Positions 1-11,308 are shown, counted from the stretch's first letter. The stretch is DNA of 64,000 nucleotides from Chlorops oryzae (GCA_020466095.1 CM035808.1:38786395-38850394), one strand, 5' to 3'. Made by a program: numbers and translations. Notes: a model not told the origin generated them from the sequence alone.

Positions 1-169
1 GAGTTTTAGAAGCTAAATCGAAATACAGATAAGGTATAAATAGATATCCAAGCTAGAACAACGAAAACGGCAGGATTTTTTGTTAAGGTAATGTTTTAAC
101 ATATTTTAGGCTGAGGAAAAGGTACTGTGCAATCGGCTTTGCCGATGTAAACTTCTTTACTTGTTTTCG
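1..169 (+). repeat. PIF/Harbinger element fragment (edge copy)
   Basis: This segment is closely similar to 60899-61062, inside the Harbinger-like element at 60286-61532. Both copies run from 'aagctaaatcga' through 'cttctttacttg' and then diverge. The left end is cut by the window edge. Confidence 0.6.
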
Positions 170-905
170 AAATATATTTGAAGTTTTTTCGTTTCAAAAA
201 TGAAAATTATTTTTAAACGTTCAATATTTTTTTTCAAAATTGACGACTGTGGTTGACGCTTGAGACGTCAACCACTGGTTGACTGAAATGGGCTATGAAT
301 TCGAAATTATGTGTCGAAAGTTGCGTTTACACGATTGATCCTTTTGCGTAAATTTTTATTGACGAAAATTTAGAGCAATCTAGGGACAACCAGATTGGAG
401 TAGTTTGACGCAAATAAAATTGTGCCATTACAACGATTGATGTAGTCCCTCATGTTGCCACTACTAGTCCCTTCCTAATTCCACTTCTAATGTATCCAAC
501 TGACCTTTTTAACATGGGCCTGGTATTGGAGAGGGACTAGTCCGTAAAACGGCTGACCCTAGGCCAGTTCTTTTTGGGTCAATTTTCATAATTTTGTCTG
601 GTTTAGGGCTAGTCAAATTAGGAATAAAAAAACAATTTCTTATATATGTTTTATTTTTTTAACAACTTTTTTTCATTTCATTTTCAATTATTTTTCACAG
701 CAGCAGTTTCTTTAAAAATTTAAGTAGAGCAAAAAGGTAACTTAACATATTTTTCACTGCTTTGTGAAAGATGAAAAAAATATTTTCTCTAAGTTGATGA
801 AAGTGTCATTTACAGACTACCCATAAACCAACCCGATTATTACCGACCGCCACTAGACGAATTCGATGGAGCGAACTGCCATAATTTAACCGGTAGGGTT
901 TGGAC
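170..905. other. Intergenic, no gene seen
   Basis: AT-rich sequence without a convincing ORF. A short palindrome around 250-275 (GGTTGACGC/GAGACGTCAACC) is the only structure I noticed. Confidence 0.5.
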
Positions 906-985
906 TAGAGATGCGCGCGTGAGTGACTTTTGATTCACGATCACGCACGCTGACGGTACCAAAATTTTCGTGCATGCATGCTCAC
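906..985 (+). repeat. hAT-like terminus fragment
   Basis: It begins TAGAGATGCGCGCGTGAG and carries alternating CACGCACG/GTGCGTGA motifs. This resembles the ends of the TAGAGCTGGGC element at 2220-3497. No matching opposite end or target duplication was found, so this is a solo or degenerate terminus. Confidence 0.4.
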
Positions 986-1318
986 GCACGGTTCAAAAAT
1001 TACTTGCTTTTTTTATTGGACATACTCATGCGTTTTAAAAAAAGATTGTAAAATACGACGGAAGAGGAAAGATAACATACATATATGCGTTCATGAATGC
1101 CGGTATAATCGCAAACGCTTTCATTTTCATCATTCAAGACTTCATTCAAAACTGAACGTTTGTGAAACGCTTAACAAATGTTCAACCGTCTCTAGAGCCG
1201 ATATTATGGGAATTTATTCGAACCCTCGAAGGAGTGAACTCTGAAAACTTCTTTGCGTTAACTTTCAAAATACATGGAAGCTTTGATGGCTGTTTAAAAA
1301 GTTCTCAAAGTTCACTAA

Positions 1319-1552
1319 CATATATAACTATATATGTCACTCAGGAGCCGTTTCTATTTTGGCTCTTTTCAACACGGTCTTGGGTACCCACCACGGTCTT
1401 GGGCACCCACCAAAATGAGCATTTTTCACTTAGGTACTCACCAAAAATATTTCTCTCTCGCTCTTTTTTTGCCTGCCGAGTAACATCCCTTTCTTACTGG
1501 CGCAAAATGTCCCGCCCAAAATCTATGAGAGTGACATATATAGTAATATATG
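1319..1552. mobile_element. CATA...TATG MITE with 8-bp TSD
   Basis: A 234-bp non-autonomous element. The left end CATATATAACTATATATG and the right end (CATATATTACTATATATG as reverse complement) form inverted repeats running on into GTCACTC. It is flanked by a perfect 8-bp duplication, ttcactaa, at 1311-1318 and 1553-1560. The interior contains a short direct repeat of 'cacggtcttggg(t/c)acccacca'. There is no coding capacity. The 8-bp TSD fits the hAT or P superfamilies. Confidence 0.8.
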
Positions 1553-1612
1553 TTCACTAAGTTCGAGCTCCGACTGAATACCATATAGTACTATAGGTCT
1601 AACTGTCGACGT

Positions 1613-1805
1613 CATATAGAAAAAAACTATAAAAACTATAGCTGCAACTTCGTCCAAATTTTGGCGCGTTATGGCATGATTTGGTGAAAAAGTTCAACTG
1701 TGGTGAACCACGCCATAAGTCGAGTGTTGTGGTGAACCACGCAATAGAAAGTGTGGTGTACCACGTAATAGCTTTTGGCCGAAGTTGCAGCTATAGTTCT
1801 ATATG
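1613..1805. mobile_element. Nested CATATAG MITE with 8-bp TSD
   Basis: A 193-bp element inserted in the outer CATATAG repeat. The ends are CATATAGAAAAAAACTAT and CTATAGTTCTATATG, with inner arms GCTGCAACTTCG/CGAAGTTGCAGC. It is flanked by a perfect duplication gtcgacgt (1605-1612 and 1806-1813). The interior has three variants of 'gtggtgaaccacg'. Confidence 0.8.
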
Positions 1806-2440
1806 GTCGACGTCGAAAGGCCTCTGCCGCTAATAAGAAATTCCCCATTAGGCAGGTATAGGAAATTCAACTCTTTCGAGAAATTCACCAGAAAGCTACC
1901 AACAACAATACAGGCAGACAAAAAGTGGCACTATGATGCCACTTGCAAGAAAATTATAATAGAAACACCGCGTCGACTTGGTTTTTTATATTGCTTGAAA
2001 AGTTCATAATTGAAACTTTATTAAATTTATTACGATATGTTTTTGCTTAATGTGCACGAATGTTTTCATTTTGAAATAAATTGACATACATTTTTTACTA
2101 CGGCTACGAATTTGATTGTACATAGAATTTAGTATTTTCGCTGAAACAGTGTGATCAAAAGGTTATGTGCACAAGGTAGGACGAAAAGAACAATTTCTAC
2201 TTCTCCTTAATATTGAAAATAGAGCTGGGCGCGTGACGTGAAATTTCCAGTGTCACGATGTGTCACTGCTACTCACTGCGTGACGTGAATGTGCGTGAGT
2301 TCAAATATCGTGATTTTCACCGTGAGTGAGTGAAAAATTACGCACGCACGGGCTACTCACGGAAAAACATTAATTCATAAAACCAAAGTAGGCATTGAGT
2401 AGAAAATATCTCCAAAGAAAAAATTTTTAACTATTTGAGT

Positions 2441-2671
2441 CAAGGCGTATTTAACAAGGTGGTGGCAGTAGGAACTGCTCTTCTTCTTCCCCTTTTTCAA
2501 CTCGGAACTGTCAAAATTTTGTATTGAATTTCGTACGCTTACATTTTTCAACGAAATTAAAAATTTTTATATTGGAACAAAATTCAAACAAGCGTGAACT
2601 GATTTTGACATTTCCGAGTTTTTTTTACATTGTTGTTGTACTACTGCAACCACCTTGTTAAATACGCCTTG
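2441..2671. mobile_element. MITE, AAGGYGTATTT family, 9-bp TSD
   Basis: A 231-bp element with ends CAAGGCGTATTTAACAAGG and CCTTGTTAAATACGCCTTG, flanked by tatttgagt at 2432-2440 and 2672-2680. Related termini occur near 8154, 10952-11308 and 25109. The terminus resembles what I remember of P-element ends (CA...AAGGTGG), but this is only a resemblance. Confidence 0.75.
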
Positions 2672-2702
2672 TATTTGAGTTTGAAGCAAACTAATCTTAA
2701 CG

Positions 2703-2995
2703 CAGTGTTGCCAGTTTAGGGGTTTTTCCCCTAGATTTAGGGGTTTTTCCTACTTTTAGGGGGTCGTTTAGAGGGAACAAATTTTCCTAGGAGAATTTTA
2801 GGGGCTTATGATATATATGTATAAACAAATATTGTGCGAAGTTTAAAGTGTTTGATATGGAAAATCTGTCAAATTTGTTGTTGTTCTTTCCAAATTACTT
2901 TTTTTTCATTTCGAATATTGTACTTTTTAGGGGGCACATTTCCAATCTGGGGGGAGGTAAGGAGTAGTTTTAGGGGGAGCTACCTGGCAGCACTG
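2703..2995 (+). mobile_element. hAT-type MITE, CAGTGTTGCCAG family
   Basis: The ends are CAGTGTTGCCAG and CTGGCAGCACTG. The interior is rich in 'taggggtttttccc' and 'tagggggagc' runs. A second copy in reverse orientation at 24675-25003 has a perfect 8-bp TSD. Here the flanks are tcttaacg (left) and tcaacg (right), which looks like an 8-bp duplication that lost two bases. It is inserted in the hAT-like element at 2220-3497. Confidence 0.75.
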
Positions 2996-3017
2996 TCAAC
3001 GCAAACTGAATGTACCG

Positions 3018-3195
3018 AACAGAAAACAAGAAATCGAAAATGATTTAAAAAAGGATTCATTAGATCCTCGGTATTCATTTTTCACGCCTCCGAAGCATAA
3101 AAGTGAAGTTTGGACAGGATTTGAAGTAGTCAAATTCGAGGGCGCTATCGAAAACTTCGCACGATGCATCCAATGCAAGAAGATTTTGTGTGTAA
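3018..3195 (+). pseudogene. BED zinc-finger remnant of hAT transposase
   Basis: An open stretch of about 58 codons without its own start codon. It reads ...SEVWTGFEVVK...ARCIQCKKIL, the W-x2-F spacing and C-x2-C pair of the BED-type DNA-binding finger found at the N-terminus of hAT transposases. The second half of the finger (the His/Cys pair) is missing because the sequence runs into the inverted right arm. No catalytic domain remains, so the element could not move itself. Confidence 0.6.
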
Positions 3196-3770
3196 ACCTG
3201 TTTAATTGCTTATGTTTTATGTTCGGCACATTCATTTTGCGTTAAGATCAGTTTGCTTCAAACTCAAATAGTTTAAAATTTTTTCTTTGGTGATATTTTC
3301 TACTCAATGCCTACTTTGGTTTTATGAATTAATGTTTTTCCGTGAGTAGCCCGTGCGTGCGTAATTTTTCACTCACTCACGGCGAAAATCACGATATTTG
3401 AACTCACGCACATTCACGGACGTGACGTGATTGTGCGTGACTTGCTATAAGAGCGTGCGTGAGCGTGCGTGAAAGATCACTCACGCGCCCAGCTCTAATT
3501 GAAAATCCTTGATTAGTTTTATATTTTTCAAGCTTTTCATGGTATTTTATGAGTTTGGTAGATATTTTATATGTAATGTACCTGAAAATCGCCCAAAATT
3601 AAAAATAAAAGTGGCAATGCATTTCACCACAGCAGAGCTAAAGATTTCGCTGCCATAGCATGCTTCTCTTTTCCTCATGCTATATGCCTATGTTGAAGCA
3701 GCGTAGCTCTAACACATTGCAGGGATTAGGAAGAAGAAGAGTTAGACCTACAGTCCTATATGATGTTTAG

Positions 3771-4088
3771 CATACAATACTACAAGTGACACTTGGCTAT
3801 GGAGGGAAAAATTGTATGGAACATGGACTTTCACCACACAGATTGGACATTCAACAAGAGCAATACAGCCGCAAAAAAGTTTGGACTTTCACCAAAACGC
3901 GTGTACGTACAATGCCAGTGTCACTAACACACAGTCAAAAACAAATTTCAACTCCCCACAGCTATCAGTCGTTTTCAGTCGCACTCATTTCGACTATTCT
4001 CTCTGTCGTATTCGCTCTTATGTATTCATATCAAACCTACAAGCAAATTAAAAAAAAAAAATGAGAGTGTCACTTGTAGTATTGTATG
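3771..4088. mobile_element. CATACAATAC MITE with 8-bp TSD
   Basis: A 318-bp element with nearly perfect inverted ends, CATACAATACTACAAGTG and its complement. It is flanked by atgtttag (3763-3770 and 4089-4096). It abuts the outer CATATAG repeat. Its terminus aligns with that of the 1319-1552 and 1582-3762 elements as CATAnAnTACTAnAnGT. Confidence 0.8.
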
Positions 4089-4375
4089 ATGTTTAGCTTA
4101 CTTTGCTTACCTTTTCCCGTTGGGACACGCTCAAAGTTGATACAACTTTTGATGTGTCTATACCCCGCATTACAATGACAAAAGCTACGTTTTAAGGAAA
4201 TTTTCAACCATGAGGTAGTACCATTTATGAACATTTCAATGCAACAGCATCAACAACTACGAAAAAGAACACAAAAGGAAAGAAAAACACGTGCATAATT
4301 GTTGTGATCCATGAATTTCTTTTAATTTTCAGATAAGTTAAACTATTTTACTAGAATAGCGCAATTTAAAACAAA

Positions 4376-7026
4376 ATGGGTAAAAAGACAAAAGTAGGAA
4401 AAGCTCGTAAGGATAAGTTTTATCAATTAGCCAAGGAAACAGGTAAGTTTATTTTTCGTTCTTTCAGAATAAACTAATATCAATTAACTATCTCATTTCG
4501 TTTTCAAAGGATTTCGCTCTCGTGCTGCGTTCAAGTTGATTCAACTCAATCGAAAATTCGGTTTTCTGCAAGAATCACAAGTATGTATAGATTTATGTGC
4601 AGCTCCTGGTGGATGGATGCAAGTAGCAAAGCAAAATATGCCAGTTTCGAGTATTGTTGTTGGCGTCGACTTGTATCCCATTCGCGCCATTCCTGGATGT
4701 ATTGGGTTGGTGGAAGATATTACTACTGACAAGTGTAAGCACTCTTTAACAAAAGAATTGCAAACATGGAAAGCCGATGTCGTATTACACGATGGTGCAC
4801 CCAACGTTGGTAAAAATTGGCTATACGACGCTTATCAACAAATTTGCCTTACCTTAAGCGCTCTGAAATTGTCAACACACTTTCTACGTAATGGAGGATG
4901 GTTTGTTACCAAGGTCTTTCGTTCGAAGGACTATAATGCTTTGCTGTGGGTATTGAAACAACTGTTCCGGAAAGTTCACGCGACCAAACCAAGTGCTTCA
5001 CGTAAAGAATCTGCAGAAATATTTGTAGTCTGTCAAGGGTATTTGGCGCCTGATCGCATAGATCCAAAGCTACTCGATGCGAAGTATGTTTTCGAAGAAC
5101 TGGATTTAGACGGAAAGAAAACGTGTAGCTTACTGCATCCTAATAAGCAAAAACGCATTAAGGCTGAAGGATATACCGAGCAGGATATAGCACTTCGAAA
5201 TAATTTATTAGCATCAGAATTTCTTCAAGCTGAAAATGGCTTAGCTGCACTGCAAGGTATTGCTGCTATTGAAATAGATGAGGAGCGTATAGATAAGCAT
5301 CCGAAGACAACAACTGAAATACGTGAATGCTGTAAGGATATAAAAGTTCTCAACAGGAAGGATATTAAAGGACTATTGGCTTGGTGGAAAACACTCAAGG
5401 ATGAGTTCTACAAAAAGGAAGAAGCAGAAACAGCAGTAATTGAGGAAGAACCAGTAAAAAAACCATTAACTCAAGAAGAAGTTGAAGACATGGAAGAGGA
5501 GGAATTACAAAAACAAATAGCCGATTTGGCTGAAGAAGAACAGAAAGAGCTGAAGCGAAAGCGAAAGAAAACTTTAAAATCAAAGGCAAAGCTTCAGGAG
5601 AAAATGAATCTGAATATGATCATAAAGGGAGATGAAGGACCAAAGGATGAAGGTCCTGAGGATATTTTCGCATTGAAGGACATTAAAACGCATGAAGAGT
5701 TAGATAACTTGCTTGATGCTCCGCCTGATTTTGATGTAGAAGCCAATTCAGGTGTCGAGTTTCAAAAGTTGCCGAAATATAAAAAGTCAGTAAGCAATAT
5801 TTATTACTTTGTTATTGCTATATAAAATTGTTTTCCCTCATTTAAGGTACGAAAAAGATGATAAACGTCTTGACGATGAAGCAAATTACGAAAATGATGA
5901 TGAGCCCGAGATTTCACCTGCTGAGGACTCTGATAGTGATTACGAAAAAGATGGCCTTGGTCTCAGTGACGATGAACGCGATGAACACGATGAAGGCAAG
6001 CACAAAGCATCAAAAAAGAAAAAGCGTACTGAGCATCCTTTGATCAAATCTGGAGATTTTCGTGACAAAGATACTCGTCGGCAGCAACGCGTGCAGCTGT
6101 GGTTTGAAAAGGATAATTTGCAAAAAATTGATACAGACGATGATGAAGATTATGATCTCGACCATTTGGCTGATGAATACAAACGCAAAGGAGTTTCGGT
6201 TTTGGGAGAGACGCAAAGCTTTTTTGAAGGAGAAAGTAACAAACTTCCACTGGGCAAGAAAGCGAAACGACGAGCGAAACATGAGACTCCTTCGAAAAAT
6301 TCGTCATCATCGGAATCATCTAGCGATAGCGAAGAAGAGATAAATACAGAAGATGATAAAACAGCTACTGACATTAGCAAAGGTATATTGATTCTTGGGA
6401 ATAAATACATATGACCATTTTATTTTTTTCGTTTTATCATTTGTTTAGAACCTAAACTCAAAAAAATACGGCTAACTGAGGAAGAATTAGCTTTGGGTGC
6501 AATGATGATACGTGGGAAGAGGACAAGACGCGATTTAATTGAAGCTGCTTGGAATCGATATTCTTTTAATGATGAAAACCTTCCCGCTTGGTTTGTCCAA
6601 GAGGAAGAACTTCATATGAAAAAACCAGTTCCTGTTCCGAAGGAACTTTCTGAGGAATATCAACGTAAAGTACAAGAGTTAAATGTACGACCAATTAAGA
6701 AGGTAATGGAAGCTAAGGCACGCAAACGTCGACGTGCACTCAAACGCATGGCAAAGGCTAAAAAACAAGCTGAGAAAATTATGGAAAATAATGATGCCAC
6801 AGCAAATGAGAAGGCTAGACAAATTAAGAAGTTGTATAAAAAGGTGCAAGAAAAGAAGAAGGAAATCACTTATGTTGTTGCTAAAAAGTCTCAAGCAACT
6901 GGTCGACGAGCGAAACGGCCGGCTGGAGTTAAGGGACGATATCGCTTGGTGGATCCTCGTCAGAAAAAAGATAAACGTAGCTTGGATGCAAAGGCAAAAC
7001 GAATTAAGCGTAAAGGAAAAAAATAA
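4376..7026 (+). CDS. FTSJ3: FTSJ3/Spb1 pre-rRNA 2'-O-methyltransferase
   Basis: Nucleolar SAM-dependent methyltransferase of 60S ribosome assembly. Four exons: 4376-4442, 4510-5785, 5847-6382 and 6449-7026, giving 818 aa, close to the fly and human family length. The start is the ATG in acaaaATGgg, and the first exon holds the basic [15 protein letters not shown] leader. The SAM loop DLCAAPGGW lies at residues 50-58. The catalytic tetrad K31, D117, K157 and E192 has exactly the 86/40/35 residue spacing of bacterial RrmJ. A middle acidic and lysine-rich region and a basic Spb1-type C-terminus follow. Introns 2 and 3 are 61 and 66 nt. The second uses a GTCAGT donor, needed for the phase. A tttcag at about 4329 may end a 5' UTR intron. 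No frameshift seen. Confidence 0.96.
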
Positions 7027-7302
7027 TTTCCGTTGGTTAAAATATTCAATAGTCTTACATATATATTGTAAAATACTAGATTTTTAGTAGAAAACCCTAT
7101 TAAAAATTTTAAAGAGAGTATTTTTGTTCTCTGTGTATCACGAGGAAACATACCTAGAGACTTTTAGAACTCAAAGAAGTATAGTCATATTTGAAGCCAC
7201 TTGAAAATTCTAAAATCAAAACAAAAATTCGTAATAAGAGCGTCTGACGATTTATTACAAACGAAATAAAAGCGATGGTTACCCAGGCCATTTGCTTTCA
7301 AC
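7027..7302. other. FTSJ3 downstream region
   Basis: 3' flank of FTSJ3, with no ORF of note. An AATAAA lies at about 7265, far from the stop, so the true poly(A) site is uncertain. Confidence 0.4.
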
Positions 7303-7776
7303 CATAGAATAAGTAATCATATAGAAGGAGCGTCTGAACGATTGCTTCGTTGCGCATAATAGGCGCGGGCGGTAAGGAAGAGGTGGAAGAAACGAAATTC
7401 TCTCTCATTCTTAATCCTATTGATGCTCACAGCAGAACCCGCTCATAACATATTTGCATGGTATGAGCGAAAATAATCTATATTTTGACTTTAAAGTCCT
7501 ATAACTTTTGATACACTGCTCCGATTTTCATAAAATAAAAACTATAAGAAAATTTGAATAATTTGGAAATTCTTATACGCTTACTCTATATAGCTATCTA
7601 CAAAAGGAAAAAAGTTCGTAACTGACACAAAATTTCAAGTCTTCATAAACCTACAATTTCTATTAATTCTCTTCACATTCATAGCGAAACAATGAGAGCG
7701 GGCTCCACCCGAGGAACCTGCCATACAATTTTTGCTTTGTATGAGACGCTCCTTCTATATTATTACTTATTCTATG
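7303..7776. mobile_element. CATAGAATAAG MITE with 7-bp TSD
   Basis: A 474-bp element. The 33-bp terminal inverted repeats begin CATAGAATAAGTAAT and run to GGAGCGTCT with one mismatch. It is flanked by tttcaac (7296-7302 and 7777-7783). The interior contains an imperfect repeat of 'gcgggc(g/t)...'. The CATA...TATG ends are shared with the cluster at 1.3-4.1 kb. Confidence 0.8.
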
Positions 7777-8690
7777 TTTCAACTCACCATTAACTTTCAT
7801 TTCGATGACAATGGGAGCAAGTTCCAAAGTACATAAATGCTATTAGCGCTATGAACCAATGACATTTACAAGAAGATGAATAATGAAAATATTCAGGGGT
7901 GTTACAGAATCCGATAGCTGTCGGAATTGGAATTTTAGTCGACTGAATTTTCATATAAATTTCATAGACAGCAGGATAAAATAGGGTTCTGTGCAATTCA
8001 GAACCAATAATAGTTCCATTCTGTGACAACGCTGATTTACTTTCTTCCGACTTTCAACTTTAAAAAATGTTTTCGAATACACGTTTAGTCTCCTAAGAGA
8101 TTTTTTGGAAAATTTTAAAATCAAATACTTTCATTTTCTTTGCAAATATTAAGGTGTATTTAATAAGGTACCTTCAGGACGTGTCGGGCAAATTTCCTAA
8201 AAGCTACTAGTGCTTTCATTAGATACTAAAGAACTAGTGCAAATGGAGGTAGATTTTCGTATAAGGCATATACTTAGCAGCAAATAGTAAAATTAGAATT
8301 TCCAAAATAAACACGTTAAAATCGATATCTCCGAAATCTGCTTAAACTATGTGAATAATATGCTTTTTCCATAGAGAAAACTCTTTGAATGCATAGAGAA
8401 AATCTTATTGAAACATTTTAATAGATATCCTCATATATTTAATGTGAATATCTTATTATTTCTGTTGAAGAATATGGAAAACTGCTTGATATAGTAAAAT
8501 AATAAGGTGACCATATCAATCGAACTATGTGACGTTTTAATAAGATTCCTTATTGGAAGAAAATCGTTTTAAGAAGAGTCCATTTTAATATTAAAAGCAA
8601 GACTTATTGATTTAAAAAAGTATACGAATTCCGTATTCGTTCCATAGTTTAAAAAGACAAACCACTTTTTTTGCACTTACATTGATATAA
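7777..8690. other. Intergenic, isolated MITE end near 8154
   Basis: No gene seen. An AAGGTGTATTTAATAAGGT terminus at about 8154 belongs to the AAGGYGTATTT MITE family, but I found no partner end nearby. Confidence 0.45.
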
Positions 8691-8694
8691 TCAA

Positions 8695-10290
8695 TCTAGT
8701 AAGCTGAAGCAGTTTTTACTGGAAGTTATAAATGCATCATTGAGAAATGGACAGTTCCCGAAATCATGGAAAGATTCAATGATAACACCCGTCGAGAAAG
8801 TGGATAACACCGTGAAATGTGAAGAATATAGGCCAGTGAACACACCTAGAACTATGGAAAAAATACTGGAATCTATTGTAAAAAATCAGCTACAAACATA
8901 CTTTGAAGAGAATAATTTATTATGCAAGTATCAGTCGGGTTTCAGGAAGCATCACTCTTGCGAGACGGCGGTTAATTTTATAGTTGGAAAATGGAAGTCA
9001 AATGGAAAGTCAAAGCGAATGGTCTTATCGTTAGACTTCAAAAGAGCCTTTGAGACGATCGACAAAGAAATTGCCATTGATAAATTAAAAAAGTATGGTG
9101 TAAAAAATAAAGAAAACGAGTGGTTTAAATCATACCTTGGTCAAAGGACACAAAGAACAAAAGTTAATGAAGACATATCGGAGTATTTAGAAGTGAAGTA
9201 TGGTGTGCCACAAGGTTCAATCCTTGGGGCATTGTTATTTGCAATATACATTAACGATATATATAATATGGTTAGAGAATGTGAAATAATGCTATATGCA
9301 GACGATACGTTACTATGTGCGGAAGGCGAAACTTATGATGAATGTAAAAATAAATTGAATAACGACTTCAGTAGAATTAATAAATGGTTAAAAATGAACA
9401 AACTAAAACTGAACGAAAAAAAAACAAAATTGATGGAAATGAACATAGAAAGTGAGGAAAATATACAAATTAATAATGAAACAATCGAGAAAGTGAGTCA
9501 AATAAAGTATTTAGGTGTTATTATAGACAAAGAATTAAAACTCAACGAACACGTTAATTATATATGTAAAAAAATAGCTAAAAAAATTGGGTTTTTTAAA
9601 CGGATGCGGCCAAATATGGATATTATGATGGCTATAAATATTTACAACGTGATGATCAAACCACATTTTGAATATTGTTCAACGCTACTGTACACATCAT
9701 GCAACCAAACAGATTTGGAAAGATTGCAGAAACTACAAAATAAAGCGATGAGGTCAATACTGAAGTTAAACAGATACGCAGGAATTCAATTTATGCTCGA
9801 TGCACTGAAGTGGCTAAGTATTGAACAAAGACTCAAACTAAACACTCTCATGTCAATTTTTAAAATAAAACACAGCTTGGCTCCGAAATATATGACTGAA
9901 AGTGTGACGTATGTAGCAGACGCTCAAAATTACTTACTAAGGAACGCAGGAGATTTTAGATTAGCATTACATAGAACTACAAGTGCACAAAATTCAATTT
10001 TCTATAAAGGTCTAAGATTGTTCAATGAATTACCATTATTTATAAAAAATGAAAGAAATTTTAATGTTTTCAAAACAAAGTGTATAACATACGTCAAACA
10101 AGAATTGATAGAATGAGCATATTGAGTAAGAGTTAACGTTGAAAATAAGTATTTTGTATAATGGTCAGAATGAACCTTGATGTGATGTACTCTGTTAAAT
10201 TAGTTATAATTAGTTATGTAATATATCACGGGTGTTGTTAAAGTAAATTCTTTTTTACTAATAAATTCATCAATCAATCAATCAATCAAA
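8695..10290 (+). mobile_element. 5'-truncated non-LTR retrotransposon (CR1/Jockey group)
   Basis: One long open frame (about 8698-10116) starts in mid-domain without a genuine ATG. It encodes the fingers/palm and thumb of a LINE reverse transcriptase: YQSGFRKHHSCETA, SLDFKRAFETID, YGVPQGSILGALLF and the catalytic YADDT. The thumb and connection region follow and no RNase H is present. The 3' UTR ends in (TCAA)n at about 10270-10288, a simple-repeat tail of the CR1/Jockey type. The frame is uninterrupted, so the copy is young, but it lacks ORF1, the endonuclease and the start of RT. I did not find a convincing target duplication. Confidence 0.88.
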
Positions 10291-10302
10291 AAATCATATC
10301 TC

Positions 10303-10373
10303 GCGATGGCGTAGTTGAAGTGTGCTAGACTTGTAATCTGGAAGGTCCGAGTTCAAACCCTGCCGCAGGCCAA
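10303..10373 (+). repeat. tRNA-like SINE head (Thr-TGT-like)
   Basis: A-box-like TGGCGTAGTTGA, anticodon-like gactTGTaatc and B-box GAGTTCAAACCC are in tRNA order. The acceptor and T stems do not pair well, so this is a tRNA-derived repeat, not a working tRNA. Sequence downstream to about 10470 ends in (aataa)n and may be the SINE body. Confidence 0.5.
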
Positions 10374-10951
10374 AGAATTTGTGCAAAAATGGAGAACTAA
10401 ACAAGGTAAATTAATTACAAGGAAAAAGTACGTGGAGCAGAAAGTAAACTCCCAACTAATAAATAAATAAGATGCGCTTTCATCGCGCCTTCCAAAACGA
10501 CACGCGCACACAACCTCTTCAAGAAATTCCTATAGAATCTTTTTTAAAATTTTTTTAATATTAAAAGTTTGGTAAAATATTTTATTTCTCAGTTTTTTAA
10601 ATAATGTAAATGTTAAATAATCTACTTTTCAACAAAAAAAAAAAAAAAAAAAAAAAACGACTGTCGCTGGAGCAGGGATCGAACCCGCCGACCTGGTTTT
10701 TTACAAGAATTCATATTAAAATTAAGAAGCTATCTTCTTAACTTTTCGGTGTAGTGTTAAACTATACCCAATATATCCAATTGGTTCCCCCAGCACCAGA
10801 ACAGCTATAGTTCAAAAGTGAACTGGTGATTTCCCGCCCTCACGCAATGTTAATTTTCTATAGTGCAATGCATTGGCAGGGGTATAAAAAAGAACTAGTA
10901 ATGGTAAAATTTGCACTAGAAAATCGTTAGATATGAGCTACTCGTATGTCC
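10374..10951. other. Intergenic with poly(A) run and partial tRNA-like segment
   Basis: No gene. A run of more than 20 A at about 10633-10657 is followed by a partial antisense tRNA-like segment at 10658-10696 containing the complement of GGGTTCGATCCC. On the sense side the tRNA-like part is followed by T's, as in the copy at 34880-34922. Confidence 0.5.
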
Positions 10952-11308
10952 TGAAGGGGTGATAGCAGTTCTACAACAAATACAACTCGACAAAAACAAC
11001 TGGGAGGTTTTTGTTGTGGCGAGTACGTCCAAATGTCAAATATGTTGTTGTGAATACAGAAATTTTTATAGGTCTGTTCCCGTACTGCACGAAACTGTCC
11101 AAAACTACCCAATTTTCTCCATTTTCATACAGTTTTCAAAAAATTAGGCAGTTTTGGGCAGTTTCGTGCAGTACGGGTACAGACCTAATATCAACTAATG
11201 AATACAAAAACAAATTTAGAAGAAAAAAAAATTTGTGACATTTAAATCGGAAAATAATAAAATAAGAAGAAGACATATGTGCTACTGCTACCACCTTATT
11301 AAATACAC
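10952..11308. mobile_element. AAGGYGTATTT-family MITE with nested palindrome
   Basis: Closely similar to 25109-25331 ('gatagcagttct(a/g)caacaaatacaactcgac...'). The right end CCACCTTATTAAATACAC is intact and the left end is degraded. A separate palindromic MITE occupies 11070-11187, because the 25.1 kb copy lacks it. Confidence 0.65.
11070..11187. mobile_element. 118-bp palindromic MITE
   Basis: Arms AGGTCTGTTCCCGTACTGC and its near-exact complement enclose a short loop. The insertion is inferred because the sister repeat at 25.2 kb reads straight through this point. No clear target duplication. Confidence 0.65.

Larger units (their letters stand above)
2220..3497 (+). mobile_element. hAT-like element with long inverted arms and 8-bp TSD
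   Basis: It starts TAGAGCTGGGCGCGTGA and ends TCACGCGCCCAGCTCTA, and is flanked by a perfect 8-bp duplication attgaaaa (2212-2219 and 3498-3505). The arms are about 300 bp, so the right arm is an inverted copy of the same terminus (fold-back form). The only coding sequence left is a BED zinc-finger piece near 3018-3195. Two further MITEs sit inside the left arm. TAGAG ends with an 8-bp TSD are typical of the hAT superfamily. Confidence 0.8.
1582..3762. mobile_element. Outer CATATAG repeat, interrupted by later insertions
   Basis: A copy of the repeat family also present at 61878-62633. The left end CATATAGTACTATAGGTC and right end GACCTACAGTCCTATATG are imperfect inverted repeats. Removing the insertions at 1613-1805 and 2220-3497 with their duplications leaves about 690 bp, colinear with the 61.9 kb copy. 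No target duplication is evident here, because the flanks ctgaatac and atgtttag differ. Confidence 0.75.
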
